The notes under the pieces: model-generated
What the model was told of the DNA's origin: nothing
The model's database searches: none
The model's input: only the letters and a program-made list of their open reading frames with translations
Shown here: positions 8,041 through 16,960 of the stretch, piece by piece
How the letters are laid out: each line of letters opens with the position of its first letter
Position numbering within the stretch: the stretch's first letter is position 1
Made by a program: the position numbers and the translations under genes
Assembly (NCBI GenBank): GCA_025998755.1
Contig: AP024674.1
Span: 62,001 to 126,000 of the forward strand
Length of the DNA stretch: 64,000 bases
Direction: 5' to 3'
Origin: Armatimonadota bacterium
Lineage (GTDB): Bacteria > Armatimonadota > UBA5829 > DSUL01

Positions 8041-8210
8041 TATAGATTGTGTGGGAAGTTCAGGAGGTAACGGGAATCTGATGGCGATTTGATGCATTGC
8101 AGCATCGTTACGTAATGCTCCAGGAGCACAATCGGGACAGGTAGCACTCCTGAGCGAACCTGGCACCCCGACTCCGGGGCCGCCTCCCCCGGCGGCCCCC
8201 CTTTTTCTTT
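8041..8210 (+). ncRNA. Possible small RNA in the tsaD downstream gap
   Basis: No gene is seen on the plus strand in 7761-8245. A TATAGA -10 box sits at 8041-8046 (with a poor -35, ATTTCG, 17 bases upstream) and a strong intrinsic terminator ends at 8210. Between them TCAGGAG near 8070 can pair with CTCCTGA near 8150, and GATGC/GCATC forms an inner hairpin. This suggests a transcript of about 160 bases. It does not match tmRNA, SRP RNA or RNase P motifs. A terminator facing away from every annotated gene is the main evidence. Confidence 0.35.
8176..8210 (+). terminator. Strong intrinsic terminator, plus strand
   Basis: GGGGCCGCC (8176-8184) and GGCGGCCCC (8191-8199) form a perfect 9-bp GC stem followed by CCTTTTTCTTT. 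The polarity is plus strand only; tsaD next door runs the other way, so it must serve some other plus-strand transcript. Confidence 0.75.
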
Positions 8211-8245
8211 CAGTCTAAGCGGAACTGAAGAGAGGCTTACCTCCC

Positions 8246-9259
8246 TCACACCGCCACGGGACGGACATCGGCCAGAGGCTCGGTGGCGAAAGCGTCCAGG
8301 TCCAGGCCGTCATCCATCCCGCGCTCCAGCCGCCAGTGGCCGGCTGCGGCCACCATGGCGGCGTTGTCCGTGCACAGGCGAGGAGGCGGAATGGCCAGCC
8401 GCAGTCCGCGCCGCTCGCAGGCATCGCGCATCTTCTGCTTCAACAGACTGTTCGCGGCGACCCCGCCTCCCACTGCCACCCATTCAACGCTGCAAGCCTC
8501 CGTAGCGCGGATGGTGTTGGCAACGAGAACGTCCACGATGGCCTCCTGCAGCCCTGCCGCCACGTCCGCCAGACTTACGTCTTCCGGCCGGGAATCCAGA
8601 TAGCGCAGGACAGCCGTCTTCAGACCGCTGAAGCTGAAATCCAATCCGTCGCCCACCCGTGCCCGTGGGAAACGGGCTTTGCTTGCGTCTCCTTCGCGTG
8701 CCAAACGGTCCACCGCCGGGCCGCCCGGCCAGCCCAGACCGAGCGCCCGAGCGCTCTTGTCGAAGCATTCCCCTGCCGCATCATCTGCGGTTCTGGCCAG
8801 GAGGGTATAGTCGCCCGGAGCGCTCGCAAGCGCCAGATCGGTATGCCCTCCCGACACGATCAGCGAAACGAACGGGAACTGCAGATCCGGCTCGGCCAGG
8901 AAGTTCGCCCAGATGTGGGATTCCAGATGGTGCACACCCACGATCGGCACTTCCAGAGTCAGCGCCAACGCTTTGGCCGCGCTGACCCCCGTGATCAACG
9001 CTCCGATAAGCCCGGGGCGATTGGTCACGGCGATGCCCTCGATATCTTCGAGGGAGACCTCCGCTCTTTCCAGAGCTTCACGGATGGTGGGCTGGAGCGA
9101 CTCCACATGCTTGCGGCAAGCGATTTCGGGAACCACCCCTCCGAACTTCTGATGGAGATGATCCTGCGAGGCGATGACGTTTGAGAGGATCTCCCTCCCA
9201 CCCCGCACCACTGCCGCGCACGTGTCGTCGCAGCTCGTCTCTATCCCCAGCACCAGCAT
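8246..9259 (-). CDS. tsaD: tRNA N6-threonylcarbamoyladenosine transferase TsaD
   Basis: The enzyme transfers the threonylcarbamoyl group to A37 of ANN-decoding tRNAs, working with TsaB, TsaC and TsaE in the cytoplasm. It is a 337-residue ASKHA-fold protein with LGIETSCDDTCAAV at the N-terminus, GPLIGALITGV-like GRPGLIGAL region, the metal motif HHLESH near residue 110, the SGGHTDL loop and FSFSGLKTAV. All landmarks of the Kae1/TsaD family are present and length is normal. It follows rimI with a 5-base gap. No tsaB or tsaE is adjacent, unlike in many bacteria. Confidence 0.97.
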   Translation of the reverse strand: MLVLGIETSCDDTCAAVVRGGREILSNVIASQDHLHQKFGGVVPEIACRKHVESLQPTIREALERAEVSLEDIEGIAVTNRPGLIGALITGVSAAKALALTLEVPIVGVHHLESHIWANFLAEPDLQFPFVSLIVSGGHTDLALASAPGDYTLLARTADDAAGECFDKSARALGLGWPGGPAVDRLAREGDASKARFPRARVGDGLDFSFSGLKTAVLRYLDSRPEDVSLADVAAGLQEAIVDVLVANTIRATEACSVEWVAVGGGVAANSLLKQKMRDACERRGLRLAIPPPRLCTDNAAMVAAAGHWRLERGMDDGLDLDAFATEPLADVRPVAV

Positions 9260-9264
9260 CGCTT

Positions 9265-9798
9265 CTATCCGGCCTCCAGCGCCTGAAGGCGCGCTTTGTT
9301 CGCATTGAAAAGAGACGTGAACTCAGGACTCCAGAGGTCATCCACCCACATGATCAAGGCGTCTTCGCCGTTGTCCGAGTAGTAGCCCCTGCGGATGGCG
9401 GCCTCACGGAATCCGTATTTCTTGTAAAGGGAAATGGCCACACGGTTGGATTTCCGCACCTCCAGCGTCACCCTCTGCGCCTCTCGCTCGCGGCTCGCGT
9501 CCAGCGCCCGCACCAGGAGACGCTCGCCCACGCGTTTGCCCCGCATATCCGCGGCCACGCCGATGGTTGTGATGTGGACCTCGTCCAGAATGAGCCACAT
9601 CCCCACGTAACCCACCAGCCGGCCGGACGACCACGCCACATAGTATTCCGCACAGGGATTGTTCAGCTCCGTGCGGTAGGCGTTTTCGCTCCAGGGCGCG
9701 CTGAAGCATTGCAGCTCCACCTGCATAACCGCAGGCACATCTTCCTGCCGCATTCGAGTGATGAAGATCGCGGGGATCGCCGAGACTTCCGTGGCCAA
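9265..9798 (-). CDS. rimI: Ribosomal-protein-alanine N-acetyltransferase RimI
   Basis: A 177-residue GNAT acetyltransferase that modifies the N-terminus of ribosomal protein S18. The core includes MRQEDVPAVMQVELQCF, the acetyl-CoA-binding region VAADMRGKRVGERLL (family pattern Q/R-x-x-G-x-G/A) and LEVRKSNRVAISLYKKYGF, very close to the RimI consensus. RimI next to tsaD is a common arrangement. A promoter with TTGAAC and TACACT lies about 70 bases upstream. The residues after the GNAT core (ARLQALEAG end) are slightly longer than in E. coli RimI. Confidence 0.92.
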   Translation of the reverse strand: MATEVSAIPAIFITRMRQEDVPAVMQVELQCFSAPWSENAYRTELNNPCAEYYVAWSSGRLVGYVGMWLILDEVHITTIGVAADMRGKRVGERLLVRALDASREREAQRVTLEVRKSNRVAISLYKKYGFREAAIRRGYYSDNGEDALIMWVDDLWSPEFTSLFNANKARLQALEAG

Positions 9799-9864
9799 CT
9801 TGCGCTCTGCCTTCCCGTCTGGGACGTCCCTAGCCCTTGATTCGGCGAAGCGTCCCGTAACGAA

Positions 9865-9894
9865 AGTGTATCACACAGCATTCACAGGGTTCAA
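9865..9894 (-). promoter_or_regulatory. Sigma-70-type promoter for rimI-tsaD
   Basis: On the minus strand TTGAAC (9889-9894) and TACACT (9865-9870) are separated by 18 bases. It lies 67 bases upstream of the rimI start and faces it. The rest of the gap up to 10051 holds only a hairpin at 10011-10040 (GGGGAGA/TCTCCCC, internal mismatches), which may end the large gene upstream. Confidence 0.5.
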
Positions 9895-10051
9895 CGAGCC
9901 GTCGCGCGCTGTTTCCCGTCATCTGGTAGGATGGATTTCAGGCCCGGAGTGTTCCCGGCCGGGTTCGGAGAGGCGCATCTGCCGCAAGAAGGCTCTGCGA
10001 TGGATCTTGTGGGGAGAACGGGGCGAGGTCCGCTCTCCCCGAATGCTCCTT

Positions 10052-13000
10052 TCAGGGTGCCGGCTGCAGCGACTGAATGTCCGCAGGGGAGCTGACCCGC
10101 AGCAGCCTCTGGACCATGCCTCCGATCCGGATCACCGAACTGATGCCACTCGCCCGGACGAATTCTCCGGTGGCGGGGGCGGTTCCGGACTCCAGCAGGA
10201 TCCGCACCCCGGCGTGACCCGAGCCGTCCTCAACGCCTGACCCGTCGTCAAGGTAGAACCAGCCACCGGCCGAATGGGTCACCCAGCCGGCCACCCGAAT
10301 CAGCAGGCCCGTGTTATTGACGCCCTGCACTCCGTGGATCCCCTGCTGCCCTGCGCCCGTCTCCGGATTGTACTGAAAAGCGCCGCCTCCCACTGTTTTC
10401 AGGGTCATACCAAGGGGGACTGCTGCTCCCATTCCTGCAGGCAGGGCTACGGCTGCGTCAATGTAGCGTTCGCCGTCCCCGTCTGTCCGCACCACCCCGG
10501 AGACGGAGGCGCGGTTTCCGGCTGATAGGGAATGCCCCGCACGGAGCACACGGATGCCGCAAGAACGGTCGTCCGCCTGGATATAGAACACGTCCCCGAA
10601 CACCCGGCTGACAACAGCTCCCGACAGGTCGACCGGGCCGCCATCCGGCTGCAAACGTGCTTGAAGGATGGTGGATGCTCCGACCTGGTACTCCAGAGCG
10701 CCCAAGTCCACCCCCGCGCCCTGGACTCGCGGGTTGCCGGCCAGATCCGTGTTCACGCCCGGCGGCAGGAAAGAGCCGTTGCCCCAGTCTATGCACGGCG
10801 AACCCGGCTGAAGCCGGAAATCCAGTCCAGCCGCGTTCACGAACAGCGGGTCGTCGGCGATGTTACTCTCGCCAGGGTATCCTCCCTGAACGCAACTGTT
10901 CGTCACAGTGATGGACGAGGACGGCGAGATATCAATCTGCAGCCCGCCGCCTCCGGTGTTGCCCCAGAAGATGCAGTTGCGGAAAGTGCCGTTTCCTGTA
11001 AACTCGTGCCATACGGCTGCCCCGAACACGTTGGCGTTGTTGCCCCAGAAGGTGCAGTTGATGTAGTGAGGATCCCCCGCGCTCTCGTTGTAGACACCGC
11101 CACCCCGGTTTGTGGTGTTCTGAGCGAAGACCGTGTTGACCACTATCGGGCTGGCTCCGGCGTTGTACATCCCTCCGCCCACATTTGCGCCCCCGTTAGT
11201 GTAGTTGTTCCTGACAACGCAGTTCTGAATCAGCGGGCTTGAGTTGCCGGAAACGAAGATTCCGCCGCCCGCCAGCGCCCAGTTGTTCTGGACCACACAG
11301 TTCCGGATGGTGGGACTACCGCTCAGGATCCGTATCCCTCCGCCCACGTTGTCCTGTGATAAGACGAGTCCGCCCGCGGCCCCACCAGAGATGACGAAGC
11401 CGTCCAGAAGGGCTGAGCGGTCCGTCCCACCTCCGTCCACCACGTGCCGCGTGTTGTCGCTGGGGTTGCTTGGGTCCAGGATATTCCCGCTCAGAACTGT
11501 TATATGTACCTGCGGATCCCTGAGCGCGAAGTTGCCTTCCTGTCCGGGCTGACCCGGGAATCCGCCGTAGATGGCCACCCCGGTCTTCATCTGGAAGGTG
11601 GTGACCTGAGCCTGAGGATCGTACTGCGCCGGGTCGGCGGGCTTGTAGGTGCCCGCGGCTACCCAGATCTGATCCTGCAGACCAGCCCTCTCCAGAGCGA
11701 GCTGAAGATCCCGGAATGCTGAAGCCCACGAACTCCCGTTCCCCCCTGCAGGAGCGCTCTGTTGCACGTAAATGATCTCCGGAATGGGAGTAGTGGTGGC
11801 CGCCGCCTGGTTAGATGGCTCGCTCTCTCCACCTCCCGCGTTCACAGAAGTCACAAGATAATAGTAGACTGCTCCGTCTTTCAGACCGGTGTCGCTGTAA
11901 GATGTGCCCTGCAAGCTGGAAGCAACCCGGTTCGCAAGGCCGGGAGTGAATCCCGGCACCGTGTTGCGATAGACATTGAAGCCTGCCACCACCGGGCTGC
12001 CCGGACTGCCCCAGGCAAGGTCAATCCGCTCACTGGAGACCGTCGTTGCCGAAAGGTTCAGCGGAGCCGGCGGGGCAGGGGATGGGTCGGCAACTTCGTA
12101 AGCGCCCATGTCCACCGCCACACCCAGCACTCTCGGCTCTCCCGCCAGATCCAGCGGAGCGGCTTCCGTGGTATCGCCATCGCCATCCATGTCCGTCAGG
12201 TCCGGGGCGATGTCTGCCGTATTCCCTGCCTCCGCGCAGGGCGAGACGGGATTCAGCCGGAAGTCGCCGCCGGCCTGGTCCAGGAACTGGGGATTCTTGT
12301 TGATGTTCCCCGTTCCGCCGTAGCCGCCCTCCACGCACGAATACTGCACCGTTCCGCCGAAGATCTGCGGGGCGCTGTCGGCGCTGTTGCCCCAGAATAT
12401 GCTGTTGCGGACCTGTCCGGGCCCGCCGAAGAACAGAGCGCCGCCCGTCACGGCGGAGTTGTCGGCGAACGTGCAGTTCAGGAACCGTGGGTTGCCGCCG
12501 GATGTATAGCCCGCTCCACCCGACGCGCCGCCCACCGTGGCTGTGTTCCCGGCGAAGGTGCAGTTGATGAATGTCGGCGATGAGTTGTTCTCGCACATCA
12601 TCCCACCGCCCACTAGCGCGTGATTGTCCAAGAACTCGCAGTTGGCGATGGATGGGCTTCCTGCACTGATATAGATGCCTCCTCCCACATTCTGGCGGTT
12701 GCCCGGTATTCCATAGGCCCGGCCACCTGTTACGACGAAACCGTCCAGCACGGCGGAGGCGTTAGTGTTCGGAGCCGTCACCACGTGCCAGGACGGGTTG
12801 TTGTTCGGAAGCCGTCCGAGAAGGATCGTGCGGTGGGTGTGCGGGTTGCGATCTGCAAAAACAGGGTTACCTGAAGCGGGAAATCCGCCGTAGAGGCGCA
12901 CGCCGTTCTTCAGCACAAAGCTGGCATTGCGGTCGGCCTCCGCTATGCCCTGGGAGATTCTGTAGGTGCCCTCCGCCACCCAGATGTCCCGCGAAGCGCT

Positions 13001-14089
13001 GGAGCTCAGCGCCACCTGCAAATCGGTATAGGCGTCCTGCCAGCTTGTGCCATTGTTTGCGCCGGTTGCAGCAGCGTTCACAAAGACAACCGGATAGCCG
13101 GTGATTCGCAGCTGCACGGTGCTGGCCGTCAACTCCACCACGCCGTTCAGCGGCCCCTCCACCCGGAAGTTTTGCGGAGTAACGCCCTGTAGAGATGCTC
13201 CCTGAAACTCGAAGAGCGTGTGCGTCTGGCCATAGCCCAGGTTGCCGTTATCCTTGATGCGGATGAGGACGGTGCCGGTTGTGGAAAGCGTTCCGCCTGA
13301 GACCCGGACGCGGTCGGCCGAGGGCACTCCCAGCCGTAGGTCCACGATCGAGCCGTCTGCGAGCGACAGCCCCCCTGCGAAGGTGAGTGTTCCTGCGCCA
13401 GCCTCGCTTCCCGGGGCCAGGAGGCCGTCGGATTCGATGCTCACGCTTCCACCGATGGACCCAGTGCCGCGCAGGCGGGCACCGGATTTCACGGTGACAC
13501 TGCCGCTTCCCGTGGCCGAGCCGGTGCCGTTTGCCACAAGAACTTCTCCGCCGGCCACTGTGACAGGACCGGCGTACCAGGAGGCGGCAGTGAGTGCAAG
13601 GGTGCCGTTGCCCGCTTTTATAAGAGGATGGGCTCCGGAGATTCCCTGGGAGATGATCAGATGTGACGGAAACCACACGTTGACCGTTGTCGGGCTGTTA
13701 AGGATCAGCGGGGCGGCTATCGTATTGGGGGAGATCTGGCTGCCGCCCAGGCTGGCAATGTTCCCTGCCTGGATGGCCAGACTTCCCCCGCCGATGGTCA
13801 CACCTGAGGCGTATTCCATGCGAAGGGCACCCACCGTTCTGCTGCCGTTCAGGTTCGGCTGGCCGGATGTAAGGGTTGTGGCGAACACTACGGTATCGGC
13901 AGGTCCGGGCAGGGTGGTCGCGTTGTTCCAGTTGGTGTACCGGGTCGTCCCGAAGACAGAGATGCTGGCGTTCCAGGCCGGTGATGTTCCGCCCCCGGAC
14001 CAGGTGTAAGTGGCGGCGAACGTAGCACTTGCAGCCTCCAGGAGCAAGAAAGTGGCGGCAAGCACCCCGCGGCAGGCAAAAGTATGCAT
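10052..14089 (-). CDS. Large secreted beta-helix protein with FN3 and C-terminal OB-like module
   Basis: A 1345-residue exported protein. The ATG at 14089 follows GAGAGGGGAAG and opens a signal peptide (MHTFACRGVLAATFLLL ending ATFA). Residues 160-226 resemble an autotransporter-associated repeat (GNGTLALTAASWYAGPVTV). Two homologous right-handed beta-helix domains follow at about 334-670 and 773-1130, each starting like SWQDAYTDLQVAL or SWASAFRDLQLAL and ending in a GxYE/GALEY strand. A fibronectin III domain (about 672-768) links them. The last 200 residues form a module shared with the 17627-19972 protein. No membrane anchor or PEP-CTERM tail is visible. Likely a surface or extracellular carbohydrate-related protein; no catalytic site is recognised. 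Confidence 0.85.
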   Translation of the reverse strand: MHTFACRGVLAATFLLLEAASATFAATYTWSGGGTSPAWNASISVFGTTRYTNWNNATTLPGPADTVVFATTLTSGQPNLNGSRTVGALRMEYASGVTIGGGSLAIQAGNIASLGGSQISPNTIAAPLILNSPTTVNVWFPSHLIISQGISGAHPLIKAGNGTLALTAASWYAGPVTVAGGEVLVANGTGSATGSGSVTVKSGARLRGTGSIGGSVSIESDGLLAPGSEAGAGTLTFAGGLSLADGSIVDLRLGVPSADRVRVSGGTLSTTGTVLIRIKDNGNLGYGQTHTLFEFQGASLQGVTPQNFRVEGPLNGVVELTASTVQLRITGYPVVFVNAAATGANNGTSWQDAYTDLQVALSSSASRDIWVAEGTYRISQGIAEADRNASFVLKNGVRLYGGFPASGNPVFADRNPHTHRTILLGRLPNNNPSWHVVTAPNTNASAVLDGFVVTGGRAYGIPGNRQNVGGGIYISAGSPSIANCEFLDNHALVGGGMMCENNSSPTFINCTFAGNTATVGGASGGAGYTSGGNPRFLNCTFADNSAVTGGALFFGGPGQVRNSIFWGNSADSAPQIFGGTVQYSCVEGGYGGTGNINKNPQFLDQAGGDFRLNPVSPCAEAGNTADIAPDLTDMDGDGDTTEAAPLDLAGEPRVLGVAVDMGAYEVADPSPAPPAPLNLSATTVSSERIDLAWGSPGSPVVAGFNVYRNTVPGFTPGLANRVASSLQGTSYSDTGLKDGAVYYYLVTSVNAGGGESEPSNQAAATTTPIPEIIYVQQSAPAGGNGSSWASAFRDLQLALERAGLQDQIWVAAGTYKPADPAQYDPQAQVTTFQMKTGVAIYGGFPGQPGQEGNFALRDPQVHITVLSGNILDPSNPSDNTRHVVDGGGTDRSALLDGFVISGGAAGGLVLSQDNVGGGIRILSGSPTIRNCVVQNNWALAGGGIFVSGNSSPLIQNCVVRNNYTNGGANVGGGMYNAGASPIVVNTVFAQNTTNRGGGVYNESAGDPHYINCTFWGNNANVFGAAVWHEFTGNGTFRNCIFWGNTGGGGLQIDISPSSSITVTNSCVQGGYPGESNIADDPLFVNAAGLDFRLQPGSPCIDWGNGSFLPPGVNTDLAGNPRVQGAGVDLGALEYQVGASTILQARLQPDGGPVDLSGAVVSRVFGDVFYIQADDRSCGIRVLRAGHSLSAGNRASVSGVVRTDGDGERYIDAAVALPAGMGAAVPLGMTLKTVGGGAFQYNPETGAGQQGIHGVQGVNNTGLLIRVAGWVTHSAGGWFYLDDGSGVEDGSGHAGVRILLESGTAPATGEFVRASGISSVIRIGGMVQRLLRVSSPADIQSLQPAP

Positions 14090-14273
14090 CGCTTCTTCCC
14101 CTCTCTTTCCCGCCGGGCAACCATAAACCAATGCCGTGGGGACAGGCTGATTCCGGCGTGTTGGCAGTGCGAATGAGTTGCAGTACCATACTACCTCTCT
14201 TCCTCACCCCTGTCAAGGTCTTTGTTCAGGAGACATTCACCGGGCTCAGGCACAGGACGCCAGTCTGTGCGCC

Positions 14274-14359
14274 GGTCGAGTAGCGCGGTGTCAGCCGCGC
14301 ATAGCCAGACCAGTATTTCGACTCGTCGGGCCGCGCCGGACGGCTCAACCAGCGTAGGG
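14274..14359 (+). repeat. REP/BIME-like element, copy 1
   Basis: Two imperfect palindromes: GGTCGAGTAGCGCGG...GCATAGCCAGACC, then only 4 bases later TTTCGACTCGTCGGGC...GCCGGACGGCTCAACC ending AGCGTAGGGG. It sits in the gap 14090-14411 between the beta-helix gene and the ceramidase-like gene. The shortest spacing between the two palindromes among the copies is here. Confidence 0.75.
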
Positions 14360-14411
14360 GGAAGTTCCGGAAAACAGGTTCCTAGAATACCGGAGAGAGG
14401 AGACTGAACCT

Positions 14412-15689
14412 TCAGATCGGGCTTGTGGCGTGGGCGGCGAAAGCGTCCAGGATCAGCCGCTCGGACTCGGGGCCGACCATCTGATAGCCGTAGTAGCGCC
14501 AGGCGTCCGTCACCTCGTAGCCGCCTTCCTGGAACGCCTTGCCGGTGGGGATGTAGCCGATGTTGCCGTTCGTGTAGCCCGCCACCAACAGGCACTTGCC
14601 GGGGTGCAGCCGTCGCAGCGCAAGGCCGATCTCGCAGAAAGCTTCGCCCGGAAGCCACGCAATGGCCGCCTGCCCGAGGCTGAGCTCTCCCACCTCAATG
14701 ACCATCTCGCTCTGGCGGGCTTGCTGCGGGTTGGCCAGAACATCCGCGCCCCAGTCCAGGTCCCGCGTGTCGGCGAAGTCTCGGGCCTCCGGCGGCTTTG
14801 AGCGGATCTGCAGAAGCCGAGCGATTATCTCATCATCAGGCGGATTGGGCATAAGGGGAAGCGGGACGGGTGCCAGCCACGCAGAGATTCGCGGCTCTTC
14901 CAACCTCTCCGCCCCGTCAACGGCATCCAGCACGCTCTGCCCCACCAAGGCCGCCGCCCGTTTCAGCTCGGGGATGCCGCCGCGGACGCGCGGGTTCAGG
15001 TCTCCACAGCATCCCTGAAGGAACAGCGCCACTCCTTTGGATTCCGCTTCCAGCCGGCGGCATACCTCGCCTGGCCAGTCGCCGGTCACCAACCGGTTAT
15101 CGCCCCCCAGAGTCACCGCGTGGCAGGCGTAGTTGAAGATCGTGCCGATGATCTCTCCTCCGCCGCGCTTCCTTACCTGCAGCACCGTCACCACCGGGTC
15201 TCGCGGTCCCTCCGGATTGGCTGCCAGGGCGATGCCCGATCCGTCCCGGCGTCGTCTGTTCACATTCAAGTCGCAGGATCCGGAACCCGCCAGGATCTCG
15301 CACTCCAGCGGCCCGCCGGCGGCCTCCCGCACGCAGTGCAAAGTTTCCCGGAGTACCATCTCCACATACTCCGCCGACGGGGTTCCGCAACCGCGCAGGC
15401 GCTGCACCGCGGGAGCACCGTGGGTATGGGTGCAACAGAAAAGCGTGGTCTCCGGCCGGAAGCCGTCCCGCGCCAGCTCCGCCCGGAGCTCCCGGACGTG
15501 TTGCTGCTCGAGTCCCAGGATGTCCAGGGAGCAGACAATTGCGGTCTGCTCCTCCTGCCTGAGCACCAGAGCGCGCACATAGAGATCGTCCAGCACACCT
15601 GTGCACGGCTGGGTGCGGGCCGCGTACCCGGAGAGGTCCACGGTGCCGTACGGTGTGATGGAGCGCCGCGCCGCTCCGGCGAAAAGCAT
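14412..15689 (-). CDS. Neutral/alkaline non-lysosomal ceramidase-like hydrolase
   Basis: A 425-residue protein of the neutral ceramidase N-terminal family, a zinc amidase fold. Seen: AARRSITPYGTVDLSGYAAR, CSLDILGLE, the metal-binding CCTHTHGAPAVQ, NYACHAVTLGGDN and LFLQGCCGDLNPRV, in the family order. It lacks a signal peptide and the C-terminal domain of true ceramidases, so bacterial members like this may hydrolyse other amides. The ATG at 15689 is one base after the stop of the cyclophilin-like gene (TGAGATG), so the two are translationally coupled. The substrate is unknown. Confidence 0.8.
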   Translation of the reverse strand: MLFAGAARRSITPYGTVDLSGYAARTQPCTGVLDDLYVRALVLRQEEQTAIVCSLDILGLEQQHVRELRAELARDGFRPETTLFCCTHTHGAPAVQRLRGCGTPSAEYVEMVLRETLHCVREAAGGPLECEILAGSGSCDLNVNRRRRDGSGIALAANPEGPRDPVVTVLQVRKRGGGEIIGTIFNYACHAVTLGGDNRLVTGDWPGEVCRRLEAESKGVALFLQGCCGDLNPRVRGGIPELKRAAALVGQSVLDAVDGAERLEEPRISAWLAPVPLPLMPNPPDDEIIARLLQIRSKPPEARDFADTRDLDWGADVLANPQQARQSEMVIEVGELSLGQAAIAWLPGEAFCEIGLALRRLHPGKCLLVAGYTNGNIGYIPTGKAFQEGGYEVTDAWRYYGYQMVGPESERLILDAFAAHATSPI

Positions 15690-15690
15690 C

Positions 15691-16059
15691 TCAGACCGCC
15701 GCCAGGACCACCCGGTCTCCATCGCGTGCGCCGGAAAGCGGACTCAGATCGCCCTTGATCCGGCCGATGACATTCACCGGACTTGCCGGACGGATCTCCT
15801 GTCCGTGAGAGGCCGGGGTGGGGCCCCAGAAGATGCAGATGGCCTTTCCAGGAGGCCAGTATGCAATGTCCCCGGCTTCCACCACCTCTGCCGGCTTCTC
15901 AGGTGGCAGGGAGACATCCGTGGCAAAGTAGATCTCGTCTCCCCAGCGCGAGCCCGTCCCGGAGACCGGCAGGCGGGATGCGATCTCTTGCGCCGTGCGG
16001 GTGTCGTTCAGGACTGCTTCCAGCCGCGTCTCACCCACGGTAATAACAATGTGCTTCAT
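15691..16059 (-). CDS. Cyclophilin-like fold protein
   Basis: A 122-residue all-beta protein resembling the TM1367-type cyclophilin-like family: ETRLEAVLNDTRTAQEIASRLP, then WGDEIYF and GDIAYWPPGKAICIFWGPTP, which is the conserved core. These proteins have the cyclophilin barrel but not its isomerase active site, and their ligand is not known. AGGGGAGAAGCG precedes the ATG. The gene immediately precedes the ceramidase-like gene with a one-base gap, so a shared pathway is likely. A terminator-like hairpin separates it from the corrinoid protein gene upstream. Confidence 0.75.
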   Translation of the reverse strand: MKHIVITVGETRLEAVLNDTRTAQEIASRLPVSGTGSRWGDEIYFATDVSLPPEKPAEVVEAGDIAYWPPGKAICIFWGPTPASHGQEIRPASPVNVIGRIKGDLSPLSGARDGDRVVLAAV

Positions 16060-16110
16060 CGCTTCTCCCCTCTGTATGCTCCAACCTGAAACCCTTTACC
16101 CGAAAGCAAA

Positions 16111-16139
16111 CCCGCCGGGGTGCAAACACGCCCGGCGGG
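16111..16139 (-). terminator. Terminator after the corrinoid protein gene
   Basis: CCCGCCGGG (16111-16119) and CCCGGCGGG (16131-16139) form a perfect 9-bp stem; on the minus strand it is followed by TTTGCTTTC. Flanking CCCTTTAC and GTGAAAGGG can lengthen the stem. It lies 32 bases after the stop of the gene ending at 16171. Confidence 0.65.
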
Positions 16140-16170
16140 TGAAAGGGATTTGTTTCAGTTTCCGGTCCGC

Positions 16171-16806
16171 TCAGGCCGCAATCAGCGCCTTCGCCAGATC
16201 CACCGCGCTTGCGGCATCCGGAGAGTAGCCGTCCGCTCCGATGCGGTTGGCGAACTCCTGGGTCACCGGCGCTCCGCCGATCATGATCTTGACCTTATCG
16301 CGAACGCCCTGCTCCTTGAACTGGTTGATGGTGGTCTCCATTGCAGGCATGGTGGTGGTCAGTAGCGCCGACATTCCCACAATGTGCGCGCCCGAATCCA
16401 GAGCCGCCGAAACGAAAGCCTCCGGCTTAACGTCCACTCCGAGGTCAATGATCTCGAAGCCCGCGCCCTCCAGCATCATGGCAACCAGATTCTTGCCGAT
16501 GTCGTGGAGGTCTCCCTGGACCGTGCCGATGACCACCTTCCCGATGGGTTGTGCACCGGTCTCCGCAAGCTTTGGCTTGAGCACCTGCATGGCCTGCTGC
16601 ATGGCGCGCGCCGCAATGAGAACTTCGGGAACGTAGTATTCGTTCGCCTTGAACTTCTGCCCCACCACGTTCATCCCCGCGATGAGACCCTCGTTCAGCA
16701 CCGTCTGCGGAGCCACTCCCTCCGCCAGCGCTTCCTCCGTCAACTGCCGGGCGACAGGCGCCTTGCCTTTGATGATCGCCTCCGCCAGAGCGTTCAGATC
16801 GGCCAT
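16171..16806 (-). CDS. Corrinoid (B12)-binding protein of methyltransferase systems
   Basis: A 211-residue cytoplasmic protein of the MtaC/MtbC/MttC type. Residues 1-85 form the helical cap (ADLNALAEAIIKGK, VLNEGLIAGMNVVG). The B12-binding domain follows, with the His-on motif GDLHDIGKN, then DLGVDVKPE, GMSALLTTTMP and MIGGAPVTQEFANRIGADGY. Such proteins carry a methyl group on cobalamin between a substrate-specific methyltransferase and an acceptor. AAGAGGAAGACAAG precedes the ATG at 16806. No partner methyltransferase is adjacent; a MtaA-like protein is encoded at 50704. The substrate is therefore unknown. Confidence 0.9.
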   Translation of the reverse strand: MADLNALAEAIIKGKAPVARQLTEEALAEGVAPQTVLNEGLIAGMNVVGQKFKANEYYVPEVLIAARAMQQAMQVLKPKLAETGAQPIGKVVIGTVQGDLHDIGKNLVAMMLEGAGFEIIDLGVDVKPEAFVSAALDSGAHIVGMSALLTTTMPAMETTINQFKEQGVRDKVKIMIGGAPVTQEFANRIGADGYSPDAASAVDLAKALIAA

Positions 16807-16960
16807 CTTGTCTTCCTCTTCCAGGTTGTTCGGTTTTGTTGCCGTCCGGAATATCTCGGGGCGCACCGCTCCCGGCGGGCCGCCCCGAAAACAGATTACC
16901 CCTGTCCCCTGCTTTCTCCTGCCCAATACGGGCAAAACCGTGGATTTCAGGGGCCTACCG

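Noticed and set aside
8041-8210. 6S, SRP or tmRNA gene in the tsaD-distal gap.
   Set aside because: The GGAAG-type SRP loop, tmRNA ends and a 6S-like closed bubble are not recognisable; only a generic small RNA can be proposed.
10011-10040. Terminator after the beta-helix gene.
   Set aside because: The stem has internal mismatches and no T-run; kept only as a remark.
16060-16170. Cobalamin riboswitch near the corrinoid protein gene.
   Set aside because: No GCCACTG-type B12 box is found; the hairpin fits a terminator better.
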